A DNA stretch of 64,000 bases from Treponema parvum (lineage in GTDB: Bacteria; Spirochaetota; Spirochaetia; Treponematales; Treponemataceae), in assembly GCF_017893965.1 (NCBI RefSeq), contig NZ_CP054142.1, positions 124,001 through 188,000 of the forward strand. The letters run 5' to 3'. Positions within the stretch are counted from its first letter, which is position 1. The number at the start of each line of letters is the position of its first letter. Below are positions 49,929 through 59,175 of the stretch, piece by piece. Made by a program: the position numbers and the translations under genes. The notes beneath the pieces were generated by a model. That model was not told the origin of the DNA. It made no database searches and was given only the letters and a program-made list of their open reading frames with translations.

Positions 49929-51146
49929 ATGCAGGTTGTCTTTGATTTTATTAAACACAAAGCATACGTTTTTTTGATCTTATTGTTATCTGTTTTTACA
50001 GGTGTTTTTGCAGGATTGGTGTGCGCAGTTTTCGGGAGAGGGCTTTTGTTCCTTGATGCGCTTCGCGTATCGCACCCGCTGTTTTTTATTCCGTTTTTGG
50101 GCGCCGCAGGAATTATCATAGTATCGGCTTATAAAAGTTGGGGCGGCTCAAGCGCTGAAGGTGTTTCTTTGATTTTCGAAGTGGGATACGGCGAAAAGCC
50201 TTCCGTCCCTAAAAGGATCATACCGTTCATCATCATCTCTACGTGGATTTCCAACTTGTTCGGTGCAAGCGTGGGGCGAGAGGGGGTTGCCATACAGATC
50301 GGAGCGGGGCTGGGTTTTAGAGTAGGAAAAATTTTCCGCAACGACAGAATCGCCCGCATTTTATTGATAGCGGGAATTGCAGGCGGATTCGGAGGGCTTT
50401 TCAGAACTCCCATAGCCGCAGTGTTTTTTGCCCTTGAAGTGCTCATAGCCGGAAGTCTCGCCTACGAAGCGTTTCTGCCTTCTCTGATCACAGCTTTTAC
50501 GGCTTCTTTTGTCTCAGGTAAATTAGGAGTGCCGATGGAAACCGTTTTAATTGATGCGGAAATATCGTTTACCGCAGTAAACATATTCCGCATAGTTATC
50601 GCCTCTCTCGCATTTTGTATGGTAGGCCGGATTTTTTCGACTGCGGACAAAAAAATGCGCCTTTTGCTGCAGAAAATTTTACCCAACGACTGTGCCAGGA
50701 TTTTTATTGTCGGCTTGGTAATAAGCGCAGCCTCCATAGCCTTATACCGGGGACGCTATTCGGGGCTCAGCCTCGGTATAACCCATTCGGTATTCCACGG
50801 CGGTAAAGTATATTTATGGGATTGGATCTTAAAAATTCTTTTTACAGTTATCTCTTTAAGCGCAGGGTTTCAAAGCGGCGAGATTTCTCCCTTGCTCTGT
50901 ATAGGATCTTCTTTCGGCTATGTTTTTGCGGGTATCGTAAAACTTCCGCCGGTTTTATGTGCGGCGCTGGGTTCCGCCGCAGTTTTAGGCAGCGCGACAA
51001 ATACCTTTCTAGCCCCCATGTTTATCGGCTGCGAAGTTTTCGGCTTTAAATATCTTCCGTATTTTTTTATCACATGCGCAATAGCTTATGCCTGCAACGG
51101 AAACAATACGATTTACGGAAAACAAAGACTGTCTTCCATGCTTTAA
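49929..51146 (+). CDS. ClC family chloride channel/antiporter
   Basis: A 405-residue membrane protein with about ten helices. Family motifs are GREGVAIQIGAGLG (the G(K/R)EGP block with gating Glu), GGLFRTPIAAVFFALE and GFQSGEISPLLCIGSSFGYVF. The selectivity-filter segment reads WGGSSAEG. ClC proteins exchange Cl- for H+ or conduct anions such as fluoride; which applies is not clear. AAGGGAG lies five bases before the ATG and a dispersed repeat lies just upstream. It converges on brnA, stops two bases apart. Confidence 0.9.
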   Translation: MQVVFDFIKHKAYVFLILLLSVFTGVFAGLVCAVFGRGLLFLDALRVSHPLFFIPFLGAAGIIIVSAYKSWGGSSAEGVSLIFEVGYGEKPSVPKRIIPFIIISTWISNLFGASVGREGVAIQIGAGLGFRVGKIFRNDRIARILLIAGIAGGFGGLFRTPIAAVFFALEVLIAGSLAYEAFLPSLITAFTASFVSGKLGVPMETVLIDAEISFTAVNIFRIVIASLAFCMVGRIFSTADKKMRLLLQKILPNDCARIFIVGLVISAASIALYRGRYSGLSLGITHSVFHGGKVYLWDWILKILFTVISLSAGFQSGEISPLLCIGSSFGYVFAGIVKLPPVLCAALGSAAVLGSATNTFLAPMFIGCEVFGFKYLPYFFITCAIAYACNGNNTIYGKQRLSSML

Positions 51147-51148
51147 TG

Positions 51149-51421
51149 TTAAAGTTGGTCTACGGGGCAATCATTCATTCTCGCCCACCGCAAAGCGCTA
51201 TTCAGACGAGATTGATAATCTTTTTTGCCCACGCTCTGAAGCCAAGCCAAATTATCAACATCGATACGGATTGTAATGCTTTTTTTTGCAGGTTTCCAAT
51301 ATTTAAAGTGTCCCCTTGCAAAATCCGATTCCGTGAGTTCGGGAATGTCTGAAGTATCTATCTGCTCGTCGGAAACGGCGTTCTCTTCACATTTGGCTAT
51401 AAATTTCTCTAACTCTGTCAT
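51149..51421 (-). CDS. brnA: BrnA-type antitoxin
   Basis: A 90-residue DUF4415/BrnA protein. The C-terminal part KSITIRIDVDNLAWLQSVGKKDYQSRLNSALRWARM is a ribbon-helix-helix DNA-binding fold, and the N-terminus neutralises the toxin. It overlaps the toxin gene by 35 bases, so the two are translated together. BrnA normally represses its own operon; a dyad suited to this overlaps the promoter at 51724-51746. Confidence 0.93.
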   Translation of the reverse strand: MTELEKFIAKCEENAVSDEQIDTSDIPELTESDFARGHFKYWKPAKKSITIRIDVDNLAWLQSVGKKDYQSRLNSALRWARMNDCPVDQL

Positions 51422-51710
51422 AATACATTTTCCTTTCCTGCGATGTAGCAGGACGAGCTGAAATTATATGCGTCCGTCCGTTTTCCGTGTATGCAATTTG
51501 CACCACCTGTAATTTACCTTTCGCATATCCGAGACCGTTGTATCTGGTTTGATTAAGCTCCGAATGTTTAATGTCATAAATTTCATAAAAATATGGGTCG
51601 TCAAATACATCAAGAATTTCATCAAAGACAAATCCATGCTTTTTATTTACTTCGCTTTTTTCGCTAAACCACTCAAATTGCTCTTTTATGACTAACTTAC
51701 CTTTCGGCAT
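51387..51710 (-). CDS. brnT: BrnT-type ribonuclease toxin
   Basis: A 107-residue BrnT protein, RelE-like fold: KEQFEWFSEKSEVNKKHGFVFDEILDVFDDP, HSELNQTRYNGLGYAKG, VQIAYTENGRTHIISARPATSQERKMYYDRV. These match the F-E-W, K-HG-V, D-P, R-IISAR-A and ER--Y blocks of BrnT; such toxins cut RNA and block translation until BrnA binds. AGGA lies nine bases before the ATG. It is the first gene of the operon, in the usual toxin-first order. Confidence 0.94.
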   Translation of the reverse strand: MPKGKLVIKEQFEWFSEKSEVNKKHGFVFDEILDVFDDPYFYEIYDIKHSELNQTRYNGLGYAKGKLQVVQIAYTENGRTHIISARPATSQERKMYYDRVREIYSQM

Positions 51711-51723
51711 TTTTACTGTCCTG

Positions 51724-51756
51724 TGTAATTATAAAACGTAATTACAATAATGTCAA
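51724..51756 (-). promoter_or_regulatory. brnTA promoter with overlapping dyad operator
   Basis: On the minus strand TTGACA (51751-51756), exactly 17 bases, TATAAT (51728-51733): full consensus. A dyad TGTAATTA-N7-TAATTACA (51724-51746) covers the -10 box, a probable BrnA autorepression site. Confidence 0.85.
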
Positions 51757-51921
51757 AAATTATACAAAGAAGTATGTCCTGCGGAACGTATCCAATGGAA
51801 CGAACTCCGAATAGATAATAATTGTCCGCCATTTATTCTTACCGTTTCTTTAATGTTAATATTTGATATATTCTTTGCGTTCGGATATGATGTTTAAAGT
51901 TTACTGCTACGGGGTTAATAT

Positions 51922-53283
51922 ATGATTTTTTCACCGGTCGAAATTCAAGAAACGGTCAACATGTTCATGCGGCAAAAACTGGATATACGCTGTATAACGA
52001 TGGGCATTTCGCTTCGCGATTGCGCCTGCTCAAGCGGAAAAGAAAGCCGCACAAAGATATACGACAAAATCATGCGCCGCGCCGGAAATCTTGTAAAGGT
52101 AGGCGGGGAAATTGAAAAAGAATTCGGAATCCCTATTATAAACAAGCGTATTGCGGTTACGCCTATCTCTTTAATTGCGGAGCCCAGCGGAGAAAAAAGC
52201 TATGTGGAATGGGCCGTTACACTGGACAAAGCTGTAAAAGAACTTAACGTCGATCTCATAGGCGGTTTTTCCGCTTTGGTTCAAAAAGGGATTACACCCG
52301 GAGATCTTGCGCTCATAAATTCCATTCCGGAAGCTCTTGCCGTAACCGACAGGGTCTGTTCTTCGGTAAACCTCGGAACTACAAAGTCCGGCATAAATAT
52401 GGACGCCGTAAAACTTATGGGCAATATAGTAAAGAATACTGCGGAACTCACAAAAGAGAAAGACGCCTACGGCTGCACAAAATTGGTAGTCTTTTGCAAT
52501 GCGCCGGAAGACAACCCGTTTATGGCGGGGGCCTTTCACGGGCAGGGAGAAGGCGACGCCGTTCTTTCCGTCGGAGTTTCGGGCCCGGGTGTAATTTTAG
52601 CCGCCGCGCAAGAATATAAGGGCAAACCCATAGACGTCCTTGCCGACGGCATTAAAAAAACCGCCTTTAAGATCACGCGCATGGGGCAGCTTGTAGGAAC
52701 CGAGGCCGCAAAAAGACTCGGCGTAAGTTTCGGCATTTTGGACGTTTCTCTGGCACCTACGCCTGCCGTAGGCGATTCCGTGGCGCGTATTCTTGAAGAA
52801 TGCGGACTGGAAAGGGCGGGAGCTCCCGGAACTACGGCCGCGCTCGCGATGCTCACGGACATGGTAAAAAAAGGCGGCGTTATGGCAAGCACAAGCGTGG
52901 GCGGATTGAGCGGAGCCTTTATTCCCGTCTCCGAAGACGAAGGTATGATAAACGCCGTAAAAGATCATTCCATCACTATAGAAAAACTTGAAGCTATGAC
53001 GACCGTTTGCTCCGTGGGCTTGGACATGATCGCTGTCCCCGGCGATACTAGCGCGGCGACGATAAGCGGTATAATGGCGGACGAGCTTGCGATCGGCATG
53101 GTCAACGGGAAAACCACGGCTGTAAGGATTATTCCCGTTCCCGGCAAAAAAGAAGGTGATTGGGCCGAATTCGGCGGTTTAATGGGAGGCGCGCCGATAA
53201 TATCCGTAAACAGGTTTGGTTGCGAGGATTTTATAAATCGGGGAGGAAGAATACCCGCGCCGATTCATTCTTTCAGAAACTAG
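51922..53283 (+). CDS. PFL-like family protein (DUF711/UPF0210)
   Basis: A 453-residue protein of the DUF711 family, whose structure is related to pyruvate formate-lyase-type barrels but whose function is unknown. The text NIDVIGGFSAL-like block ([16 protein letters not shown]), [18 protein letters not shown] and [24 protein letters not shown] is characteristic. An ACT-domain protein (UPF0237) often precedes DUF711 genes; none is here. GGGG lies seven bases before ATG 51922. The gene is followed by a MATE transporter 38 bases later. Confidence 0.9.
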   Translation: MIFSPVEIQETVNMFMRQKLDIRCITMGISLRDCACSSGKESRTKIYDKIMRRAGNLVKVGGEIEKEFGIPIINKRIAVTPISLIAEPSGEKSYVEWAVTLDKAVKELNVDLIGGFSALVQKGITPGDLALINSIPEALAVTDRVCSSVNLGTTKSGINMDAVKLMGNIVKNTAELTKEKDAYGCTKLVVFCNAPEDNPFMAGAFHGQGEGDAVLSVGVSGPGVILAAAQEYKGKPIDVLADGIKKTAFKITRMGQLVGTEAAKRLGVSFGILDVSLAPTPAVGDSVARILEECGLERAGAPGTTAALAMLTDMVKKGGVMASTSVGGLSGAFIPVSEDEGMINAVKDHSITIEKLEAMTTVCSVGLDMIAVPGDTSAATISGIMADELAIGMVNGKTTAVRIIPVPGKKEGDWAEFGGLMGGAPIISVNRFGCEDFINRGGRIPAPIHSFRN

Positions 53284-53321
53284 GGCTTAGCCGGCGTTTA
53301 CAGCCTGATGTAATAAAAGCT

Positions 53322-54698
53322 ATGATGAAAACACAAAAAGTTCCCGGATTTTATAAAAACTTTTTTTTAATCGCCGTTCCCATAACTCTGCAGCAGCTCA
53401 TGCAGACCTTTGTAAATATGCTCGATACCATTATGGTAGGTCAGCTCGGCGCTGTGGAAATAGCTTCCGTAGGGCTGGGAAACCAAATATTTTTCATATT
53501 GAATATGATACTTTTCGGCATTGCAAGCGGAGGCTCCATATTCATAGCCCAATATTGGGGGAAAAACGACGTACGCCGCATACGGCAGGTTTTGGGCATA
53601 ATGCTCTCCGCTTCAGTCGCGGTTTCTTTGATCTTTACCCTTGCCACGCTGTTCATACCGGAAATTCTCATAGGTTTTTATTCAAAGGATCCCAAAGTAA
53701 TCGAATGCGGAGCAAAATATCTTCGCGCCGTGGGGCTAAGCTATCCTGCGACGGCTATAAGTTTTGCATACCAGTTTTCATTCCGGAGCACGGAGCACGT
53801 GCGCTTACCTATGTTTTCAACGTTTGTTTCCGTTATCCTAAACGCGTTTTTTAACTTGATCCTCATTTTCGGGCTGAATCTGTCTTTTTTAGGCGTACGC
53901 GTTTTTATTCCTGCCTTGGGTGTTTTGGGGGCGGCCGTCGCTACGCTTATTTCACGCAGCATAGAGATGGCTATCATTTTATGCTATTCGTATTCAAAAA
54001 AATACGAACCCTGCGGCACGTTAAAGGAGCTTTTAAGCTTCGACCGTTCGTTCGTAGCGAAATTTATAAAAACCGCGCTTCCCGTATTGTTTAACGAAAC
54101 TTTATGGGGCACGGGAATCACTTTTGAAAACGCTATCTTCGCGCGCATCGGAACAAAGGCCATAGCAGCCTTTAATATCACCGGAACTATCTCACAGCTG
54201 TCATGGGTTTTCGTCATAGGCTTCGGCAGCGCAGCAGGAATCATAATAGGAAAACAGATAGGCGCCGGAAATGAAAAAAGCGCCCGCGCATACGCAAAGC
54301 ACTTTGCCTTTTTCATACCGGCTGTAGGATTTGCAGTGGGCTGCCTTTTGTATCCGTTTTCTTTGTTTTTGCCGTCCTTCTTTAAAGTGGGATCCGACAT
54401 ACTGCGGCAGGCCCGGTTAATGCTTTGGACCCTCATATGGTTTTATCCGTTTAACTCGTTTAATATGCTGTTTATAGTAGGTATTTGCAGATCCGGCGGG
54501 GACACGAGATATGCGGCGTTTCATGATCTGTTTTGGATGTGGGCGATCATAATACCGATGGGCTTTGTAACTGCGCTTGTCTTACACTGGCATCCTTGGC
54601 AGGTATACGCATGCCTTCTGTGTGAAAACATATTTAAGTCAATTGCCGGAATAATCCGCGTACGCTCGGGAAAATGGCTTAATAATGTAACAACATAG
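53322..54698 (+). CDS. MATE family efflux protein (second copy type)
   Basis: A 458-residue, 12-helix MATE transporter: FFLIAVPITLQQLMQTFVNMLDTIMVGQLG at the N-terminus and FIKTALPVLFNETLWGTGITFENAIFARIG at the start of the second half. It differs clearly from the 3200 protein and is not a recent duplicate. Two adjacent ATGs (53322, 53325) are possible; a longer open frame back to 53160 runs within the DUF711 gene and is not used. Exported substrate is unknown; the close spacing to DUF711 suggests shared expression. Confidence 0.9.
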   Translation: MMKTQKVPGFYKNFFLIAVPITLQQLMQTFVNMLDTIMVGQLGAVEIASVGLGNQIFFILNMILFGIASGGSIFIAQYWGKNDVRRIRQVLGIMLSASVAVSLIFTLATLFIPEILIGFYSKDPKVIECGAKYLRAVGLSYPATAISFAYQFSFRSTEHVRLPMFSTFVSVILNAFFNLILIFGLNLSFLGVRVFIPALGVLGAAVATLISRSIEMAIILCYSYSKKYEPCGTLKELLSFDRSFVAKFIKTALPVLFNETLWGTGITFENAIFARIGTKAIAAFNITGTISQLSWVFVIGFGSAAGIIIGKQIGAGNEKSARAYAKHFAFFIPAVGFAVGCLLYPFSLFLPSFFKVGSDILRQARLMLWTLIWFYPFNSFNMLFIVGICRSGGDTRYAAFHDLFWMWAIIIPMGFVTALVLHWHPWQVYACLLCENIFKSIAGIIRVRSGKWLNNVTT

Positions 54699-54732
54699 CG
54701 TTAAAATTATAGTTTTTTTATGTTATATGTTT

Positions 54733-54738
54733 TATAAT
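54733..54738 (+). promoter_or_regulatory. -10 box of the GGDEF-EAL gene (leaderless type)
   Basis: TATAAT ends eight bases before GTG 54747 (14 before ATG 54753). Confidence 0.4.
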
Positions 54739-54746
54739 TCTTTATT

Positions 54747-56486
54747 GTGAGCATGGAAACAGTAAATAGCGAACCGCATAACAAAAAATTTCTCCTTGCC
54801 CGTATTTCTTTGTTTGTTTTTGTTTTTTTTGCGCATTACATATTTTTTATGCAACTCAAGACGCCTATCGCACAGGAACTTTTAAATAACGGCCGAATAC
54901 AGTTTATTTCTTCGTTTTTTTCCGTTTCGAGCCTGTTTCTTATATTCATATTCTGCTTTGTGGTTTTAAACTTTAAATGTAAAGGTTTTATCTTTATACA
55001 AATTTTAAACGGAATCCCTTTTTTATTTGCTCTTGCAATATTGATCAAGTATAACGTATTTGTTCTTCCGGGAATTTTAAATCCTTTGGCTACCGCCGGT
55101 TTTTTATTCTTTATTTATTACCGACAAAAGAATTTGATTTGTCAGTTTAATAAATCAAAAGTCGAAATGGAACAGCTTCTTTACACGGATGAATTGACCG
55201 GCCTTGCAAGCAGAAGAAAAATATCCGATACGCTTAAAAACATGACGGATCCTCAACTTCCCGCATCTTCTTTTTCAATAATGTTTATTGACTTGGACAA
55301 TTTTAAAGTCATAAACGATACGCTCGGGCATAAGATAGGCGATATTTTTTTACAGGAAGTCGTGCACAATATTGCCTGTTATGTAGAACCGAACATGCTT
55401 TTGGGACGTATGGGCGGCGACGAATTTCTTTTGATAGTTTCCGAATCTCACACGGATGAACAACTGCTTTTAACGGCCGAAAAAATAAAAATCGGTATAA
55501 CACGGCCGTTCATATACAAGAATAAAAATTATTCCGTAACATGCAGCATAGGTATTGCGCGCTTTCCGGAACATGCGCAAAACGATTCTGAAATTCTTCG
55601 ATATGCGGACATGGCCTTGTACGAAGCTAAAAAACGCGGTAAAAACCGTATCGTCATTTTTAACAACGTGTTACGAAACAGCATAGCTTTGGAAACGGAT
55701 ATTCATTACACGCTGGAGGATCTTGACAGCGGAATAATGCCGGTGCAGGCCCTGGACGAAAATGAAAAAGAGTTTCAAAAGATTTCAACTTTTTCGCTTT
55801 TATTCCAGCCGCAATTCAATACGGATACAAAAGAGCTTCGCGGATTCGAAGTTCTCTCGTATTTTACCTCAAAGGATTTCGGCGACATCCGACCTTCAGT
55901 CTTTATTCCTATCATGGAAAGAAACGGCGACATCATAACGTTCGGAAAGTGGGTTTTACGGGAAAGCATAAATCAATATCTTAAAGTCATAAAGGACATG
56001 TATAATTCTCCCTTGCTCTCGGTTAATATTTCACCGGTACAATTTGAACATCCTCTGTTTATTGAAAATTTAGCCTCCGTTATAAAAGAAACCGGTATGC
56101 CGTCCGATAAACTTGAAATCGAGGTTACGGAATCTATAGCTATAAATTCCTTTGATTCCGTAATAGAAAAACTAACGGCCATACATAATATGGGAATTCA
56201 TATCGCTCTTGACGATTTCGGAACGGGTTATTCGTCGTTTAATTACCTGCGCCTTTTGCCCCTTGACCTTTTAAAAATAGACAAATCATTTATAGATCCG
56301 ATTCCCAAAGACAAGTCCGGCGTAAATATCGTAAAGGCGATAATAGACATGTCCCATAGATTGGACATTAAAGTAATAGCCGAAGGAGTTGAAACGGATC
56401 ATCAGTTCGATCTTTTAAAAGAATTGGGCTGCGATTCCATACAGGGTTTTTACCTTGCAAAATCTTTGCCTTCTCAAGCTTTATGA
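54747..56486 (+). CDS. Membrane GGDEF-EAL cyclic-di-GMP protein
   Basis: A 579-residue protein. About four membrane helices (15-125) are followed by a GGDEF domain with an intact GGDEF (about 222-226), preceded by DELTGLASRR and FIDLDNFKVINDTLGH, so diguanylate cyclase activity is plausible. The EAL domain has VNISPVQF, EIEVTES, ALDDFGTGYSSF, LLKIDKSFI and AEGVET; the signature position reads FEVLSYF, so EVL replaces EAL and the following Arg is missing. Phosphodiesterase residues otherwise look present. Start is GTG 54747 or ATG 54753. The gene overlaps a GNAT gene by four bases. Confidence 0.92.
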   Translation: MSMETVNSEPHNKKFLLARISLFVFVFFAHYIFFMQLKTPIAQELLNNGRIQFISSFFSVSSLFLIFIFCFVVLNFKCKGFIFIQILNGIPFLFALAILIKYNVFVLPGILNPLATAGFLFFIYYRQKNLICQFNKSKVEMEQLLYTDELTGLASRRKISDTLKNMTDPQLPASSFSIMFIDLDNFKVINDTLGHKIGDIFLQEVVHNIACYVEPNMLLGRMGGDEFLLIVSESHTDEQLLLTAEKIKIGITRPFIYKNKNYSVTCSIGIARFPEHAQNDSEILRYADMALYEAKKRGKNRIVIFNNVLRNSIALETDIHYTLEDLDSGIMPVQALDENEKEFQKISTFSLLFQPQFNTDTKELRGFEVLSYFTSKDFGDIRPSVFIPIMERNGDIITFGKWVLRESINQYLKVIKDMYNSPLLSVNISPVQFEHPLFIENLASVIKETGMPSDKLEIEVTESIAINSFDSVIEKLTAIHNMGIHIALDDFGTGYSSFNYLRLLPLDLLKIDKSFIDPIPKDKSGVNIVKAIIDMSHRLDIKVIAEGVETDHQFDLLKELGCDSIQGFYLAKSLPSQAL

Positions 56487-57343
56487 ATTTTATTCCGGTA
56501 GACCGTGAAGATAAAGCCATACATGATTTTTTAAAAAAACATGAACCTTTTTGCGTGGCTCTCATTCAATCCTTGAAAAAAAAAGAAACTTCCGTTTACG
56601 CGCTTTATAACCGGATAAAAGGTGAAATAAAAGGCGTTATCGCTTTATCCGGCGGGAATATGCTCATGCACTATATTCCTAAAGAATTTCAAACGGATCT
56701 TTTAAAAAATGACGTCGCCGCAGTATTAAAAAAACATTCCGTTTCCGGCATCAACGGCGAAGCTGTCGGTTCGGCATATCTTATTTCCGCTCTTGAAAAG
56801 ATAAACAATGTAAAATATAAAATAAAAAATTCTTACCGTCTGATGGAATTAAAGAACAACGGTTTTTGTGAAAGCGAAAAAAAAATTTGTCAGGCTTTTC
56901 TCGATGTAGAAATCAGACGCTGTACACAAGCGGACGTCTTAAATCTTTTGCCTCTGGAAACAGCGTACCAGGAAGAAGAAGTTTTGCCTTTCGGGCGCAA
57001 GGCAGATCCTGTGATCTGCCGATACATGCTTTCCGGCCGAATGAAAGAGCAATATATATTTGCAGCCTTTACAAAAGACGGTTCCGCAGTTGCAAAAGCC
57101 GCAACGTCCTCGCTTTCTTGGGAATGGGCTCAGCTAGGCGGGATATACACCGTTCCCGAATACCGCAGAAAAGGACTTGCCTTCGCCGTTTTAAAAAGCC
57201 TCATTTCTTTTCTTTTTTCAAATCAAAAAAACTGCGTCCTCTTTGTAAAAGACAAAAATACGAATGCGTATGAGTTATATAAAAAATGCGGTTTTAAAGA
57301 GATCGCCGCTTACACGATAGCTTATTATTCCGATGTTGTTTAA
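56483..57343 (+). CDS. GNAT family acetyltransferase
   Basis: A 286-residue protein with a poorly recognisable N-terminal half and a C-terminal GNAT domain: motif A WAQLGGIYTVPEYRRKGLAFAVLKSLISF (acetyl-CoA pyrophosphate loop R/Q-x-x-G-x-A form) and NAYELYKKCGFKEIAAYTIAYY. This size and shape fits the YcbJ/ GNAT family with an N-terminal ancestral GNAT repeat. The substrate is unknown. It is translationally coupled (ATGA) to the GGDEF-EAL gene. Confidence 0.85.
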   Translation: MNFIPVDREDKAIHDFLKKHEPFCVALIQSLKKKETSVYALYNRIKGEIKGVIALSGGNMLMHYIPKEFQTDLLKNDVAAVLKKHSVSGINGEAVGSAYLISALEKINNVKYKIKNSYRLMELKNNGFCESEKKICQAFLDVEIRRCTQADVLNLLPLETAYQEEEVLPFGRKADPVICRYMLSGRMKEQYIFAAFTKDGSAVAKAATSSLSWEWAQLGGIYTVPEYRRKGLAFAVLKSLISFLFSNQKNCVLFVKDKNTNAYELYKKCGFKEIAAYTIAYYSDVV

Positions 57344-57476
57344 CATGCGGTTTGCCTTTCGGGAAACGTCGTAATCCGGTTGCGCGTCCTTTCGCACACG
57401 GGGAACTCTTTCCGATAAGCCCAGGATCGCGCCGTAACAGTACGACTTCCAGGACAGTCCCTTTACCTTTAGCCTT

Positions 57477-58289
57477 CTACTTTTTACTCAGGTTTTTTGC
57501 CTTATCGCAGACGACACTGACGGCTTCAATCACAGCGCTTCGGAACCCGTTTTTTTCAAGACAAGCGACCCCTTCTATAGTTGTGCCTGCGGGAGAACAA
57601 ACGGCATCCTTTAATGCAGCCGGGCATCTTCCGTCTTCCAATACCATTGAAGCCGCGCCCTTTACCGTCTGCGCCGCATAGACATAGGCTTGCTGACGCG
57701 GCATTCCGTAACGCACGGCCGCATCCGCGAGCGCTTCGATAAACATAAACACGAACGCCGGGCTTGAACCGCTTACGCCAGTAACGCAGTCCATCAGACT
57801 TTCGCTGACATTTTCTACCTTGCCCGCGCATTCAAGCAGTTTTGTTACAACTTCAATGTCGTCTGCAGATACGTCGGCGGAACAACACAGAGCCGTTATC
57901 GCCTGTTCCACGAGCGCGCTCATGTTAGGCATTATACGCATGACGGAAAAACCTTCCGCCGCCGTCTGGAGTTTTTCAAGAGGAATTCCCGCCGCCATTG
58001 ATATTATGACCGAAGAATTTCTTAAAGAAGACTTTATTTCGTTTAAAACCTGAAAGACTACGGACGGTTTTACTCCCAAAAATAAAAAATCCGAAAAAGA
58101 AGCGACTTCCGCATTGGTTTTACAGACCGTGCATCCTGTTTCATCGGAAAACTTTTTTGCGTTTTCAAAATTAAGGGAAGAAACAAATATTTTTTCAGGT
58201 CTTATGATTTTTGTCATAGCTTTTAAAAGCGCGCTTCCCATTGTTCCGGCTCCTATACAGCCTATCGTAATGTTTGCAATATCTTTCAT
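57477..58289 (-). CDS. proC: Pyrroline-5-carboxylate reductase
   Basis: A 270-residue P5C reductase: N-terminal Rossmann motif IGCIGAGTMGSALLKAM (GxGxMG), FLFLGVKPSVV, ISMAAGIPLEKL, MRIMPNM, and the C-terminal dimerisation block VTGVSGSSPAFVFMFIEALADAAV and CSPAGTTIEGV. It makes proline from P5C with NAD(P)H, the last step. ATG 58289 follows GGGAGGAAG; a TTG four codons upstream lies inside that site and is not used. It is the last gene of proA-proB-proC. Confidence 0.97.
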   Translation of the reverse strand: MKDIANITIGCIGAGTMGSALLKAMTKIIRPEKIFVSSLNFENAKKFSDETGCTVCKTNAEVASFSDFLFLGVKPSVVFQVLNEIKSSLRNSSVIISMAAGIPLEKLQTAAEGFSVMRIMPNMSALVEQAITALCCSADVSADDIEVVTKLLECAGKVENVSESLMDCVTGVSGSSPAFVFMFIEALADAAVRYGMPRQQAYVYAAQTVKGAASMVLEDGRCPAALKDAVCSPAGTTIEGVACLEKNGFRSAVIEAVSVVCDKAKNLSKK

Positions 58290-58326
58290 ACTTCCTCCCA
58301 AATTGTGTTATAAAATCGGCCGAATA

Positions 58327-59175
58327 CTATCCTCTTCCGACCGCGCGGATAAGACATTTTTCATCCGCCAAAAATAATGTTCCTTTTCCGCGTCCGTCGG
58401 CAATATGCTCAAGGCTGTCGTTTTGTTTTCCGTTAGCTAGGATCATCGGAATCCCGTATGATGTCGTCTTTTCGGCGGCTTGGAGCTTGGTTTCTATTCC
58501 TCCGGAACCGAAATCGTTCGCGCTTCCGATTTTTATATTTTTCCTAAGATCTTCTATGTCGCTCACGGTTTCTATAAGTTTTGCATCCTTGTTCGTCTTA
58601 GGATTATCGGTGTATATTCCGTCGATATCGCTGAACAATATGAGCAAATCCGCACTCCACAAAATTGCCGTCAAAGCGCTCAAATTATCGTTATCGCCTA
58701 TACGGATTTCGTCAAAAGAAACCGAATCGTTTTCATTTATAATGGGAATAACGCCTTCGTCTACAAGCGTGAACAACGTATTTCGGATATTTAAAGTGCG
58801 GTGATCGTCGGCAAAATCGTCCTTTGTTAAAAGAAGCTGACCTATGTGCAAACTCTGTTCGCCGAAGGCTTTTCTCCAGTTATTCATAAGCTCGACCTGC
58901 CCTATGGCGCACAAAGCTTGCCGATAATGTACGTCCCTTTTATGAGCCCAGCCGGATATAGTTGAAATACCGCTTACCTGCGCCCCGGAAGAAACCAACA
59001 CTATCTGTTTTCCCCTGTTTATCAAATTCTTACATTGTGCGGAAAAGCTCTGCATAAATTCAAAATTTGCAGTGCCGTCTTCTTTTGCAAGCGTATTGCT
59101 GCCGATCTTTATGATGATCTTTCTTGACCGCGATACAACTTCGGCAAGTATCTTTCCGTTTCCCGAATCGCTCAT
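58327..59175 (-). CDS. proB: Glutamate 5-kinase (without PUA domain)
   Basis: A 282-residue amino-acid kinase: KIIIKIGSNTLAKEDG, VLVSSGAQVSG, NENDSVSFDEIRIGDNDNLSA and GSGGIETKLQAAEKTTSYGIPMILANG. It phosphorylates glutamate to gamma-glutamyl phosphate. The usual C-terminal PUA domain of about 80 residues is absent, as in some other short ProB enzymes; the kinase core itself is complete. It overlaps the end of proA by four bases. Confidence 0.96.
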   Translation of the reverse strand: MSDSGNGKILAEVVSRSRKIIIKIGSNTLAKEDGTANFEFMQSFSAQCKNLINRGKQIVLVSSGAQVSGISTISGWAHKRDVHYRQALCAIGQVELMNNWRKAFGEQSLHIGQLLLTKDDFADDHRTLNIRNTLFTLVDEGVIPIINENDSVSFDEIRIGDNDNLSALTAILWSADLLILFSDIDGIYTDNPKTNKDAKLIETVSDIEDLRKNIKIGSANDFGSGGIETKLQAAEKTTSYGIPMILANGKQNDSLEHIADGRGKGTLFLADEKCLIRAVGRG

